From Phoronis ovalis (lineage: Eukaryota > Phoronida > Phoronidae), in NCBI GenBank assembly GCA_028565635.1, contig JAOXYB010065256.1, positions 1 to 10,311 on the forward strand: DNA of 10,311 bases, given 5' to 3'. The position numbers were made by a program, and so were the translations under genes. Of this stretch, positions 1 through 6,753 are shown one piece after another. Position 1 is the first letter of the stretch, and each line of letters opens with the position of its first letter. Below the pieces are notes generated by a model. The model worked only from the letters and a program-made list of their open reading frames with translations, ran no database searches and was not told the origin of the DNA.

Positions 1-78
1 TAATGTTTTTTGAGTTAAAACTGAAGCAAAAGCATCAACGTAGGTGTGTGCCAAAGTAGTTTCTATGATCCCTTGTTC

Positions 79-123
79 TTAATAACCATTTTTCATTTTT
101 GAAACCCGATTAAAATCTGTGCA
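79..123 (-). CDS. TBK1-like: Possible terminal exon of the TBK1-like gene with a DF(G)-like motif and stop
   Basis: On the minus strand an acceptor-like TTAATTTGTCACAG precedes 123. Entering in phase 0, as exon 4 requires, gives C-T-D-F-N-R-V-S-K-M-K-N-G-Y and then TAA at 81-79. The TDF lies near where TBK1 has LTDFG after MRVI, about three residues early, with the DFG glycine replaced by asparagine. If real, the protein stops at 168 residues, just after the magnesium-loop position. A three-residue match in a 14-codon exon is weak evidence, and the true next exon may lie left of the window. Confidence 0.33.
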   Translation of the reverse strand, partial: CTDFNRVSKMKNGY

Positions 124-263
124 CTGTGACAAATTAATGAATACATAGTTTAGCTTTTATACATTGTTTATCTACGTAATAATTATATAGTACCAATATA
201 GTAATAAATTGCATATATTCCCTTTCATGGTGGTATGCAGTTATGTGCATTAAATTGCTTTAC

Positions 264-358
264 TTGCCTTTTATCAGCGGTGATGACTCTCATTGTATCC
301 ATTGGCGTGACGTAACGCATATTGACGCCTTTCCTGTTTAAATATTCCATGCCATCCG
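264..358 (-). CDS. TBK1-like: TBK1-like exon 4: degenerate catalytic loop
   Basis: This exon is 95 bp. One base from exon 3 completes the first codon, so it encodes 32 residues and ends in phase 0 at CAA|GTAAAG. The acceptor is CTTTTAAATACAG|CGG, with a clear pyrimidine tract. The product contains DGMEYLNRKGV, then NMRYVTPMD, then TMRVI, aligned with TBK1 GGMNHLRENGI, VHRDIKPGN and IMRVI. The alignment has no gap, so the substitutions H to M, D to Y, K to T and N to D are directly read from the sequence. Confidence 0.85.
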
Positions 359-2893
359 CTGTATTTAAAAGGAAAAATATATTATATACGAAACATTTCT
401 ATAGAATTGTTTATAGATTTCTATAGAACAATTCTTTAGAATTCTATAGAAAACTCTATAGAATTCTATAGAGAGCTCTATAGAATTATATAGAGCTAGA
501 GAGCTCTATAGAATTCTGTAGAGGGTCTATAGAGGATCTATAGAAGTCTTTTGATGATTCTATAGTGTTGGTCACTTTTATGGAATTCTATGGAGAATTT
601 CAGATATTTTTCTTTGATGTATTTATGTCGGATCCATTATTTTTTACATTGTGCTTTTTTATTATACATTAAAATAACTATATTTTCGTGTATTTTAATA
701 GCATGTAAGTTTACTTGAAGCAATAAACTTTCAGAAAACTATATCTAGCTTCCTTTTGTCTGTTGATGTTTGATACTGACTTAGTTGAACCTGACTCATA
801 TGTACAAGATCTTAGTAATTAGAATAATGATTTTTAGAATTGTGAAAAATAATTACATTGATGTTAGACAAGTACTTTAAATGTAAGAATTAGTAACAAG
901 ATAGACAAAGAAAGATTTTTAATCATTTCTTAATTTTAAAAAATCATCAGTTTGCATTGTAATAAAAAAAGCATCATAAAAAATGACAATCCAACTGCTC
1001 TATAGAATTCTATAGAAAATCCTATAGAGCCCTCTATAGAATTCTATAGAGCTCTCTATAGAATTCTATAGAGCTCTCTATAGAATTCTATAAAGAGCTC
1101 TATAGAATTATCTATAGAATTCTATAGAGTGCTCTATAGAGTTTTCGCTATAGAATCCTCTATAGAATGTTCTGTAGGATTTTTTTCTTTTTTTGTGAAA
1201 TGGTTATAACATTTTGACACTGTTGATTTTGATGCTTATGAATATTTATCAATTTAATAATTATAAAGCTAAAATGTGTTAATTTATCATAACTGAGCAA
1301 TTCCTAATAAAAACAATTAAACTAATTAATTGATTAATTGCTTAATGCACTAATTAAAAAAATTATTAAATCCCAAAAATGTTTTTCATATTGGTACAAC
1401 TGAATGTTTACTCTCAGAACTATAATATAAGCTATATAGAGGCTCTATAGAATTTCTATAGAGCCTCTATAGAAGCTCTATAGAACATTTTCGTAAGGGT
1501 ATAGTCAATGCAAATTCGGACAATCCTTGTTTTTTGCGCGGTAGAATTGTTAATTCATGTAAACAAGTAACAAAGTTTTATTGTGCCAATCTTGTTTTTT
1601 TTATTGGTACAAACTGTTTAAAATTTACTAGTATATTCACATACCAATATTACGCATAATAGTCAAGAATTCATCTTCTGGTACCCCAAAATAACATTCT
1701 GGTTCTTCCAGACACTCGTACAGTGATCCACCATTACAGTACTCCATAATGAAAGCTAAACGACCAGTATTCATCTATAAAGCAATTCAAATAGTTTCGT
1801 ATTTAAAAATTTAGTTATTTCAGTTATTACAAATAACTAATGTAATCTAATATATACGATGTACAAAATACTGGGAAACTTATAAGACTTACCATAAGGA
1901 AAGAAAGTCAAAACGAAAGAAAGAAAGAAACATACAAAACCAACATACCGATAAGCAGTGTTCATTGTTTGGCGCTAATATAAATAGGTCAATCTGCTGG
2001 ATTTTAGCCTTTTCAGGCTTATAGTATTAATACTCACAGGCGGGGAATTTTGTCAGGGTAATTTCTATACGGGGATATTTCTTTTCTGATGCTAGAGGTC
2101 ATTACTCAGGGAATTACCCTTACAGCAGAAATTAACCATAATAAAGTATTTCAGCACTCGTTGTTTATATGTTTTGGCGACAGATATTTGCTAGAGGTCA
2201 GTCTTCCGTATAAATAATTATTACTCGATCAGGGGATTACCCTGTAAGTCACTTTTCATGAAATGGTTTCGGTATACAAATACACAAAAATGCTTCAACA
2301 AGCCGGTTACCTGAGATAAGTAGAGATATTTTGACATAATTACAACCCAAGTACCAAACTGAATTCTTATTTTTACAAACTATTACCTCTTCCTCTATTG
2401 CTACTGTTTTAATCACATTGGGATGAACTAATTTTCTCTGCAGATCAAAATATGCATCTTTGTGTTTAGTGCCAGAACCGGAATTGAAACACCTGACTGC
2501 GAAAATATCTCCTGTGTTCTGAAAAAAGTCAAAAGTTCAAAATACAAAAAATATGCGTTATATTTGTATTACAACAGTGAAATAATAATTTGAAGTATAT
2601 TAGAATTTTTTTAAATAACTAAAGTTTTTATTTTTGAATACCCGTTTTCATAGCAAGAAAAGGGATGAGATTTGTTAAATATCCAATAATTTAAAAAAAT
2701 TGTGCTTTTCATGTAAGCTACATGCTGTCAATCATGTTTGATATTTTTATAAATAGGTTATATACCGGTAGGTACATGTATTATTTACCTTACTCCTGCA
2801 CCTTAAAACTTCTCCAGTGGCACCTTTACCAACAATGTCATTAGGTGACCAAAGATAATGAACAGATCCACGTAATTGGCCAGTTACTGCCAT
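264..2893 (-). CDS. TBK1-like: TBK1/IKK-epsilon-like pseudokinase, N-terminal part (four joined exons)
   Basis: Joining 2893-2789, 2518-2387, 1774-1645 and 358-264 gives 154 uninterrupted codons that follow TBK1/IKK-epsilon from the N-terminus to the catalytic loop. Family marks are LW near the N-terminus, the GKGATGEV glycine loop (residues 22-29), TGDIFAV, AIEEE, the hinge IMEYCNGGSLY, LEEP and a catalytic loop followed by MRVI. TBK1 and IKK-epsilon are cytosolic serine/threonine kinases that phosphorylate IRF and related factors downstream of nucleic-acid sensors. Here the beta3 lysine is Arg44 (AVRCF). The alpha-C glutamate aligns with Tyr58, less surely because of a three-residue gap. 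The HRDxKxxN loop reads MRYVTPMD (136-143), so H, D, K and N are all lost. Open exons, good splice sites and phase matches argue against a decayed copy. I infer a catalytically dead, scaffold-type paralogue. The rest of the kinase domain, the ubiquitin-like domain and the coiled coils are not seen. Confidence 0.85.
398..565. repeat. Palindromic CTATAGAATTCTATAG repeat, cluster A
   Basis: This stretch holds about ten imperfect copies of TCTATAGAATTCTATAGA, spaced by GAGCTC or short variants. Each copy is nearly self-complementary, with nested TCTATAGA, GAATTC and GAGCTC palindromes. The left edge is degraded (TTTATAGATTT) and the right edge fades after about 565. It lies inside the intron between TBK1-like exons 3 and 4. 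Confidence 0.85.
566..997. other. Intron spacer between palindromic clusters A and B
   Basis: AT-rich intron DNA of the TBK1-like gene on the minus strand. I see no open frame resembling an exon and no splice-site pair with coding potential. The same is true of 1179-1431 and of 1486-1644. TTAATTAA-type runs occur near 1316-1365. Confidence 0.6.
998..1178. repeat. Palindromic CTATAGAATTCTATAG repeat, cluster B
   Basis: This is the most regular of the three clusters. Units of about 22 bp (TCTATAGAATTCTATAGAGC) follow each other from about 1010 to 1135, with decay toward both ends. Because every unit is a palindrome, the array reads almost identically on both strands and its transcript could fold into long hairpins. 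Same intron as clusters A and C. Confidence 0.88.
1432..1485. repeat. Palindromic CTATAG repeat, cluster C
   Basis: This short cluster has about four TCTATAGA cores (CTATAGAGGCTCTATAGAA type). It is the smallest and most diverged copy of the family in this intron. Confidence 0.75.
1645..1774 (-). CDS. TBK1-like: TBK1-like exon 3: hinge region
   Basis: This exon is 130 bp (43 codons plus one base). The acceptor is TTTATAG|ATG and the donor is ATTG|GTATGT, ending in phase 1. The frame gives FIMEYCNGGSLYECLEEPE, then YFGVPEDEFLTIMRNI. This closely matches the TBK1 hinge IMEFC..GSLY..LEEP and the following helix ..GLPESEFL. The gatekeeper methionine (Met89) and hinge glutamate are kept. The first codon of this exon happens to be ATG but is an internal residue here. 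Confidence 0.88.
1775..2386 (-). other. Intron between TBK1-like exons 2 and 3
   Basis: This 612-bp intron has a consensus donor and acceptor on the minus strand. It contains a GAAA-rich simple repeat near 1915-1931 and a diffuse repeated motif at 2091-2120 and 2190-2245. No coding exon was found. Confidence 0.75.
2091..2245. repeat. Degenerate duplicated motif GCTAGAGGTCA / ATTACTC..GGATTACCCT
   Basis: GCTAGAGGTCA occurs exactly at 2091-2101 and 2190-2200. Each copy is followed by ATTACTC (2101-2107 and 2220-2226) and then a near-palindromic AGGG(A)ATTACCCT core. A complementary CAGGGTAATT lies at 2054-2063. This may be the remains of an inverted-repeat element in the intron, but its edges cannot be placed. 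Confidence 0.4.
2387..2518 (-). CDS. TBK1-like: TBK1-like exon 2: beta3 strand, alpha-C, AIEEE
   Basis: This exon has 44 codons and is phase 0 at both ends, with acceptor TTTTTTCAG|AAC and donor GAG|GTAATA. It encodes NTGDIFAVRCFN, then a shortened lysine-containing linker, then FDLQRKLVHPNVIK and AIEEE, matching TBK1 segments KTGDLFAIKVFN and IEEE. The ATP-anchoring lysine of the VAIK motif is an arginine (codon AGG). The linker before alpha-C is about three residues shorter than in TBK1, and a tyrosine lies where the salt-bridge glutamate is expected. Confidence 0.85.
2789..2893 (-). CDS. TBK1-like: TBK1-like exon 1: start codon and glycine loop
   Basis: This exon holds 35 codons from ATG at 2893 to AAG at 2789 and ends in phase 0 at the donor AAG|GTAAAT. 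It encodes HYLW, equivalent to the first beta strand of TBK1, and the loop GKGATGEV. The ATG is the first in frame after an in-frame TGA at 2959-2957, and its distance to the glycine loop fits TBK1 with about ten extra residues. Upstream, within the likely 5' UTR, an out-of-frame ATG opens a 14-codon ORF. The two alternative donors inside this sequence (GTGCAG and GTAAGG) would break the frame with exon 2. Confidence 0.85.
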
Positions 2894-3405
2894 CGCTGAT
2901 ACACTTTGGAAATTATGGCTCAAGAGGACAAATAAATATTGAACACACGGAGCCTTTCAGTCATTACACACAACCTTTTAAAATGGCCGCGATCTTTAAT
3001 AGAAAGCACTAAACGAATAAAAAAATCCCGCATGACGAATACTGTGTAATAACAATTCCCATATGACAGAAAATGAGTCAAGAAAATACCTACGTGAACT
3101 AGTTCAAGGCGGATTATTAAAAGAGGTGTTTCGGGACTTTTTATGATAGATATGGATCACGAATAATTCCCTTTATTCTTGTTTAAGGGCCCACCTATTC
3201 CTCGTTGTTCGTTGTCGCGTTACAATAATTTCAGGCTGTTATTTGATCAATGGAAGAGGATTGGTTTGTAATGACGACAGTTGGCTAACTGCGCTGGTTT
3301 CTATCTACAGTAGTCTCGGTTTCAATTTTGTTTAACGTAGCAAAGTAAAATAAATGTCGGGATAGTCAGTTTGAGATAATCTACGTGTCACTCCATATTG
3401 ATTCT
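2894..3405. promoter_or_regulatory. Head-to-head intergenic region, possible bidirectional promoter
   Basis: This 512-bp interval separates the ATG of the minus-strand TBK1-like gene from the candidate plus-strand first exon of the CARD gene. I see no clear TATA box for either direction. It contains a relatively GC-rich AAAATGGCCGCGATC stretch near 2982-2996, which loosely resembles a YY1-type site, and more mixed composition than the introns. The promoter role is inferred from position only. Confidence 0.4.
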
Positions 3406-3493
3406 ATGAACAAGCTGTACGGTACCAAATCGGCGTACCATACAGGTTTGATTGTGATGGATAACGACGAATACTTGGACAGTCAGATATCAG
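3406..3493 (+). CDS. Candidate first coding exon of the CARD gene
   Basis: ATG at 3406 opens 29 codons, beginning MNKLYGTKSAYHTG and ending EYLDSQIS plus one base, up to a strong donor CAG|GTAAAT at 3494. It ends in phase 1. An acceptor at GGCAG|CG (exon from 4043) restores exactly the CARD frame and would give a protein of about 179 residues. In favour are the donor quality, the phase match and the head-to-head position. Against are the weak Kozak context (T at -3), the weak pyrimidine tract before 4042 and a competing upstream AG at 4031-4032 that would break the frame. The exon product resembles nothing I recognise. Confidence 0.35.
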
Positions 3494-3841
3494 GTAAATA
3501 TCCCGGGGGGCAGTCAATGTGAAAGTGGGTACGAATGTTCCAACAAAATTTCGCGTGAAAGGGTATGTTTTTCGAACCGACGGAGCGTAACGCCGGTTAC
3601 ACACTTAGGGTCTGTTTTTTGGCTAAAATCACGTAAAGGGGTGCTTTTTTGGATACGTGACACTTCGTTAGGGGTTTTTTATTTCCCAAAAGTCACTTCC
3701 TTAAGGGTGTATTTTTTTCAAAAAATCGCTTCCTTAGGGGTGTATTCTTTGCAGAATTTCACTTCGTTAGGGGCATTTTTGAAAAGCCATGTTGGAACAT
3801 GGGTACCCACTTTCATATTGACTGCCCCCCGGGGTAAATAT
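3494..3841. mobile_element. MITE with 44-bp terminal inverted repeats and 8-bp target duplication
   Basis: The element spans 3502-3833 (332 bp). Its left end CCCGGGGGGCAGTCAATGTG (3502-3545 arm) pairs with the inverted right arm (3790-3833), with 3 mismatches in 44. It is flanked by the direct repeat GTAAATAT at 3494-3501 and 3834-3841. The match can be read as 10 bp (GGTAAATATC) if the inverted repeats are trimmed. It has no transposase frame. An 8-bp duplication fits hAT-like or similar DNA transposons, but the superfamily is unsure. Confidence 0.88.
3603..3788 (+). repeat. 33-bp tandem repeat inside the MITE
   Basis: About five to six units of roughly 33 bp follow the pattern TTAGGGGTGTATTTTTT..AAAA.TCACTTCC, with units starting near 3668, 3701, 3734 and 3767 and weaker ones before. 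Because 33 is divisible by three, a plus-strand frame (3641-3871) reads as an 11-residue peptide repeat (TSLGV..). This is a by-product of the repeat and not a gene. Confidence 0.8.
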
Positions 3842-4035
3842 CAGCTACTACACAGAAAAGTATTAAAATAAAGCAAAGTGTCTGATCTGGAAGGATACCT
3901 CATAAAAATGTTATGAATTTTGGAAAACAAATCTATATGCCGTTACACATCTGTTTTCTATAATGAGAATAATAAAAAAAATTGTGAGTCAACAACAGAG
4001 AACAAATGAATATATACAGATTTTCAACTTAGCGT

Positions 4036-4494
4036 ATGGCAGCGTATGTAAAAAGATCTGCTCAATTCAAATACATGTTTCCTATGGAACCACACGTTGC
4101 TAGAATTGACGACGGTTTAACAGTGTCTTCATTCATTTTAATAGGATCTTTACAGAAAGAGAAAGAAATCTTGAAGAAATATATTTCCACAAAAGAAGAA
4201 TTCATCTGTAACAATGAAAGCAGATTGAGGAATCTGAGAGACAACTTGCCTCACTTCCGAAACCAGTTCGTCATTACAGCACTTTTGGTTGACTTCTTGT
4301 CAGCCGGCCTTTTCAGTCAGGCAGAAGTTGATGACATAAACAGCAGAAGCCATCCAGACAGCAAACTTTTCAACCTAATGGAAAACATATTACAAAAAGG
4401 AAATCCCGCGGTGGACGTATTTGTAAATTTTCTGAGAGAACATGAAAAACACAGCTTAGTTACTATAATAGAAACAGAAATAAATGAGGCGTAA
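4036..4494 (+). CDS. CARD-domain protein
   Basis: This frame of 152 codons has a C-terminal half, residues about 61-147, that reads as a caspase recruitment domain. The pattern is amphipathic helices with ITALLVDFLSAGLFSQAEVDDI, a polar turn, KLFNLMENILQKGNPAVDVFVNFL, then a last helix HSLVTIIETEI. This matches the CARD layout of RAIDD and caspase-2 (LL..L...GILT...I..I, LLDILP..GP.AFD.FL..L). Residues 1-60 are a linker with a lysine/glutamate-rich helix. CARDs make homotypic contacts in apoptosis, inflammasome and antiviral signalling. No enzymatic or second domain is present, so it is either CARD-only or the last exon of a longer protein. An in-frame TAG sits six bases before the ATG, in a TTTTCAACTTAG that could also be an acceptor. 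No canonical AATAAA follows. Confidence 0.75.
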   Translation: MAAYVKRSAQFKYMFPMEPHVARIDDGLTVSSFILIGSLQKEKEILKKYISTKEEFICNNESRLRNLRDNLPHFRNQFVITALLVDFLSAGLFSQAEVDDINSRSHPDSKLFNLMENILQKGNPAVDVFVNFLREHEKHSLVTIIETEINEA

Positions 4495-4957
4495 TTTACA
4501 AACGGGGAATAGAGATCAAGCAGAAAATGCATGCACTAAAACGCATCTTCAAATTATCTATGATGCTGTACATGATATATTTTAAATTATTCAGTTCCTT
4601 TCAAGATGCCCTTTCCTTTATAATAGAATACTTACGATAATGCAATGTAATAATTCTGTTTCTGGCTCTTCTAAAAAAAGTAGGGCTTGATATTTACTAT
4701 ATTTTATCTACGTATTTAGTTATGTATCTATAATGCACGGTTTTGCATTTATTTCAATACTCAATAGTTACGTATTTTATCTTTATAATGGCCTGAATGT
4801 ATGAAAACATATTATATCAATTGTCATGAACAGAACTGAACGCATAGCATGTTCTACTTTGCGATAACTTATAAACATCTATTTATGTTCTCTTGTTTGA
4901 ATATCGATGAATTCTTATTACATTGTTACTAGTATTTGAAGTATTACGATTGATTTA
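4495..4957. other. AT-rich region downstream of the CARD frame
   Basis: This probably contains the 3' UTR and downstream flank of the CARD gene. I see no AATAAA, no exon-like frame and no repeat family. Confidence 0.55.
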
Positions 4958-4997
4958 TCTTAAAGCCCAACAAGGTGGCGTTGGAATAGCTATTTTG

Positions 4998-5050
4998 TTA
5001 CGTCATTGAGCCCAGATATAAAAGGGCTCAGTACGTACCAGTTAAATACG
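4998..5050 (+). promoter_or_regulatory. CRE-like site and TATA box of an unassigned promoter
   Basis: TTACGTCA (4998-5005, reverse TGACGTAA) is a CRE/ATF-type octamer. It lies 11 bp before TATAAAAG (5017-5024), and the TATA box sits in the loop of an inverted repeat GAGCCC..GGGCTC (5008-5029). A start of transcription near 5045-5055 would be expected. The next ATGs (5095 and 5111) open only 3 and 8 codons, so any product would need a spliced leader exon or a lost gene body. Confidence 0.45.
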
Positions 5051-5157
5051 GGAACGTCAAGTAGACACATCACCAGTTCAAGCAAACGACACTATGTTTT
5101 GTTAAATTTAATGGTATTCATATTTTTCAATGAGTGACCCGAGTAGTGTGTTCACTT

Positions 5158-5533
5158 CCCGGGGGGTACTTGACAAAATAGTTGGTAGGGATGTGCGGCC
5201 CAGTGTAAAAAATCCTGACCCCGTGGTTAATAAAGGTCATCAAAAATATACCCTGTCGTAAATAAAAAATCATGTTGTAAATTACTCTCCCGAAATAGAT
5301 ACCCTGTGTAAAATTCACTTGTAAATTTTATACCCTGCGGTAAATAAATTTGGTAAGTGCATTTTTCAAGAAATACACCCTGTGGTAAACGAATATTTTT
5401 TGAAAATATGCGCGGCCTGTGAGAACAAGAAAAGTATATCCTGTGGTAAATAAAGCTTTAAAAAGCGTGAAAAACATACCCTGTGGCCTGGTAAATGTGG
5501 GAGCTGAAAAAAGGGGGCCTATTGGGTGGCACA
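5158..5533. mobile_element. Second CCCGGGGGG-headed element, right end truncated
   Basis: It starts with CCCGGGGGGTACTTGACAAA, sharing the first nine bases with the MITE at 3502. The left subterminal ATGTGCGGCCCA (5190-5201) is matched in inverted form near the right side, where GGGTGGCACAT (5524-5534) reads ATGTGCCACCC on the other strand. The terminal 30 or so bases expected beyond that point are absent, and a CA/TA microsatellite follows directly. No target duplication can be assigned. Minus-strand open frames here come from the internal repeats. Confidence 0.65.
5215..5500 (+). repeat. Degenerate tandem units ATACCCTGTGGTAAATAAA
   Basis: About seven units begin with CCCTG(T)GGTAAAT or a variant, at about 5216, 5251, 5302, 5333, 5378, 5439 and 5479. 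Spacing is irregular (31-61 bp), with A-rich linkers. They fill the inside of the element, as the 33-bp units fill the MITE at 3502-3833. Confidence 0.75.
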
Positions 5534-5574
5534 TACACACTTACACACATACACACACATACATATATATATAA
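5530..5574. repeat. CA/TA microsatellite
   Basis: ACATACACAC and ACACACATACATATATATAT runs directly follow the truncated end of the preceding element. Confidence 0.9.
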
Positions 5575-6160
5575 GAAGAACGCTGCAAAAAGACAGGGAT
5601 GAAACTTAGGGTTTACATAAGAATCTATGTATAATAATACAGATTTATTCAAAAGGGACAACTAACAAGATCTGATGAAGTGTATAATGCCATTCTAGGT
5701 CTAATGAACAAAATACAATGAGTACAATATACGTGCGCATTTGTAAAAAAAAAACTATAAAAATGATAATCATTATAAACGTACACTGAAAAAGATGCTG
5801 CTCTTTCTGTTAGCCAAATATATAAAACAATGTTTTCTTGACAATTAAATAAGAACACAGGCAAAAACAGTTATTCTAGTCTACTGGTATGATTTTAATA
5901 TTTAAAATTATGTTTAAGTCCATTTTATGTATCCATACGATTTCTTTTCCCAAACCAAACAGAACATTTAGCATTACAACACTTCATAACGTATCTATTT
6001 TAATATAGTTTAATATAAAACAACAACAACAACTCAAGCAGCATGTAGCGTTTCTGATGGAGGTTATAAATAAACCTTTAAAAAAATAGATATACGTATA
6101 CTAAACTTGCTATTGTATCTTGTTGGCATTATTCAGTTACCTTTCAAACTGCATAGCGTT
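5575..6160. other. AT-rich stretch without recognised gene
   Basis: No convincing exon or transposon ends were seen. Near 6061-6078 there is a small inverted repeat AGGTT..AACCT around AATAAA, which could act as a polyadenylation signal but has no gene attached. Confidence 0.5.
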
Positions 6161-6176
6161 TATTTTTTATTTTTAG

Positions 6177-6273
6177 CTACGTATCAGTCAAGGGTACTGG
6201 ATGAGCATCTGCTAAACTTGCGTAGTGCAGATTGCTATGAAAGTCAACAGCTTCTTATACATGCAGGCATGCC
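6177..6273 (+). other. Weak exon candidate after a strong acceptor
   Basis: TTATTTTTTATTTTTAG ending at 6176 is a good splice acceptor. The open frame after it (CT|ACG TAT CAG..) encodes TYQSRVLDEHLLNLRSADCY, then ESQQLLIHAGMP, a helix-prone, mixed-composition peptide unlike the flanks. The only downstream GT (CCA|GTTATT) is a poor donor, and otherwise the frame runs to TAA at 6329. I recognise no family. It does not join to the CARD frame in phase. Confidence 0.2.
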
Positions 6274-6329
6274 AGTTATTTCGTTTCATTTACAAGCACA
6301 TGCACACATAATTTTTCTTATTCTTATGT

Positions 6330-6740
6330 AAATTTTACCAGATATTTATCAAACACGATTCTTTGGCGAATTTAATTTCATGTTGTTAGAAGAGTGATTA
6401 TTTACATATAGTAATGTTGTTATGTGATTGTTGTAGTGACTAAAATATATTAAGTAAAATTACGTCTACCATCGATCACTGATCATTCACAGAACGTGGG
6501 ATTGATTATTTTCACCTGGTGGATGCAAATGGTCTTATTCACATGTTGATGTACAGAATGTAACAGGCTAGCAATGGGTAGAACTCCTTTAGTATTTTAC
6601 CTGACTGAGATGTGCAGAATGTACTATGTAATAGGCATACATAGTTCTCTGTATTAGGAATGTTCACAAGTTGGGTGTATAGCCTTGGAGTTAGTGACAT
6701 TTCAGATAAATTCTATATGCTGAGCTATATTTTTTCCTAC
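6330..6740. other. AT-rich stretch without recognised gene
   Basis: I see no exon-like frame or repeat family. A partly repeated phrase GT(A)CAGAATGTA / GTGCAGAATGTA occurs near 6552 and 6613. Confidence 0.5.
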
Positions 6741-6753
6741 TCCAAACGACGAA

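Noticed and set aside
398-1485. CRISPR-like array interpretation of the palindromic repeats
   Set aside because: The units are contiguous or irregular palindromes without unique equal-length spacers, and they sit in an intron of an animal gene.
3404-3604. Minus-strand open frame of 66 codons
   Set aside because: It covers the left end of the MITE and its flank on the opposite strand. It shows no family similarity and no splice context.
3641-3871. Plus-strand open frame of 76 codons with a repeated TSLGV-type peptide
   Set aside because: It lies inside the MITE. The peptide repeat is the translation of the 33-bp tandem units and the frame runs out through the inverted repeat.
4033-4494. Splicing the 3406 exon to the AG at 4031-4032
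   Set aside because: The phase-1 exon would then read the CARD exon in the wrong frame. Only the AG at 4041-4042 restores it.
4062-4532. Minus-strand open frames under the CARD gene
   Set aside because: They are opposite-strand shadows of the CARD-coding sequence, which has clear domain similarity on the plus strand.
5127-5661. Three overlapping minus-strand open frames with YxxQGI-like repeats
   Set aside because: They follow the degenerate ATACCCTGTGG units and the CA microsatellite, so they reflect repeat sequence rather than a gene.
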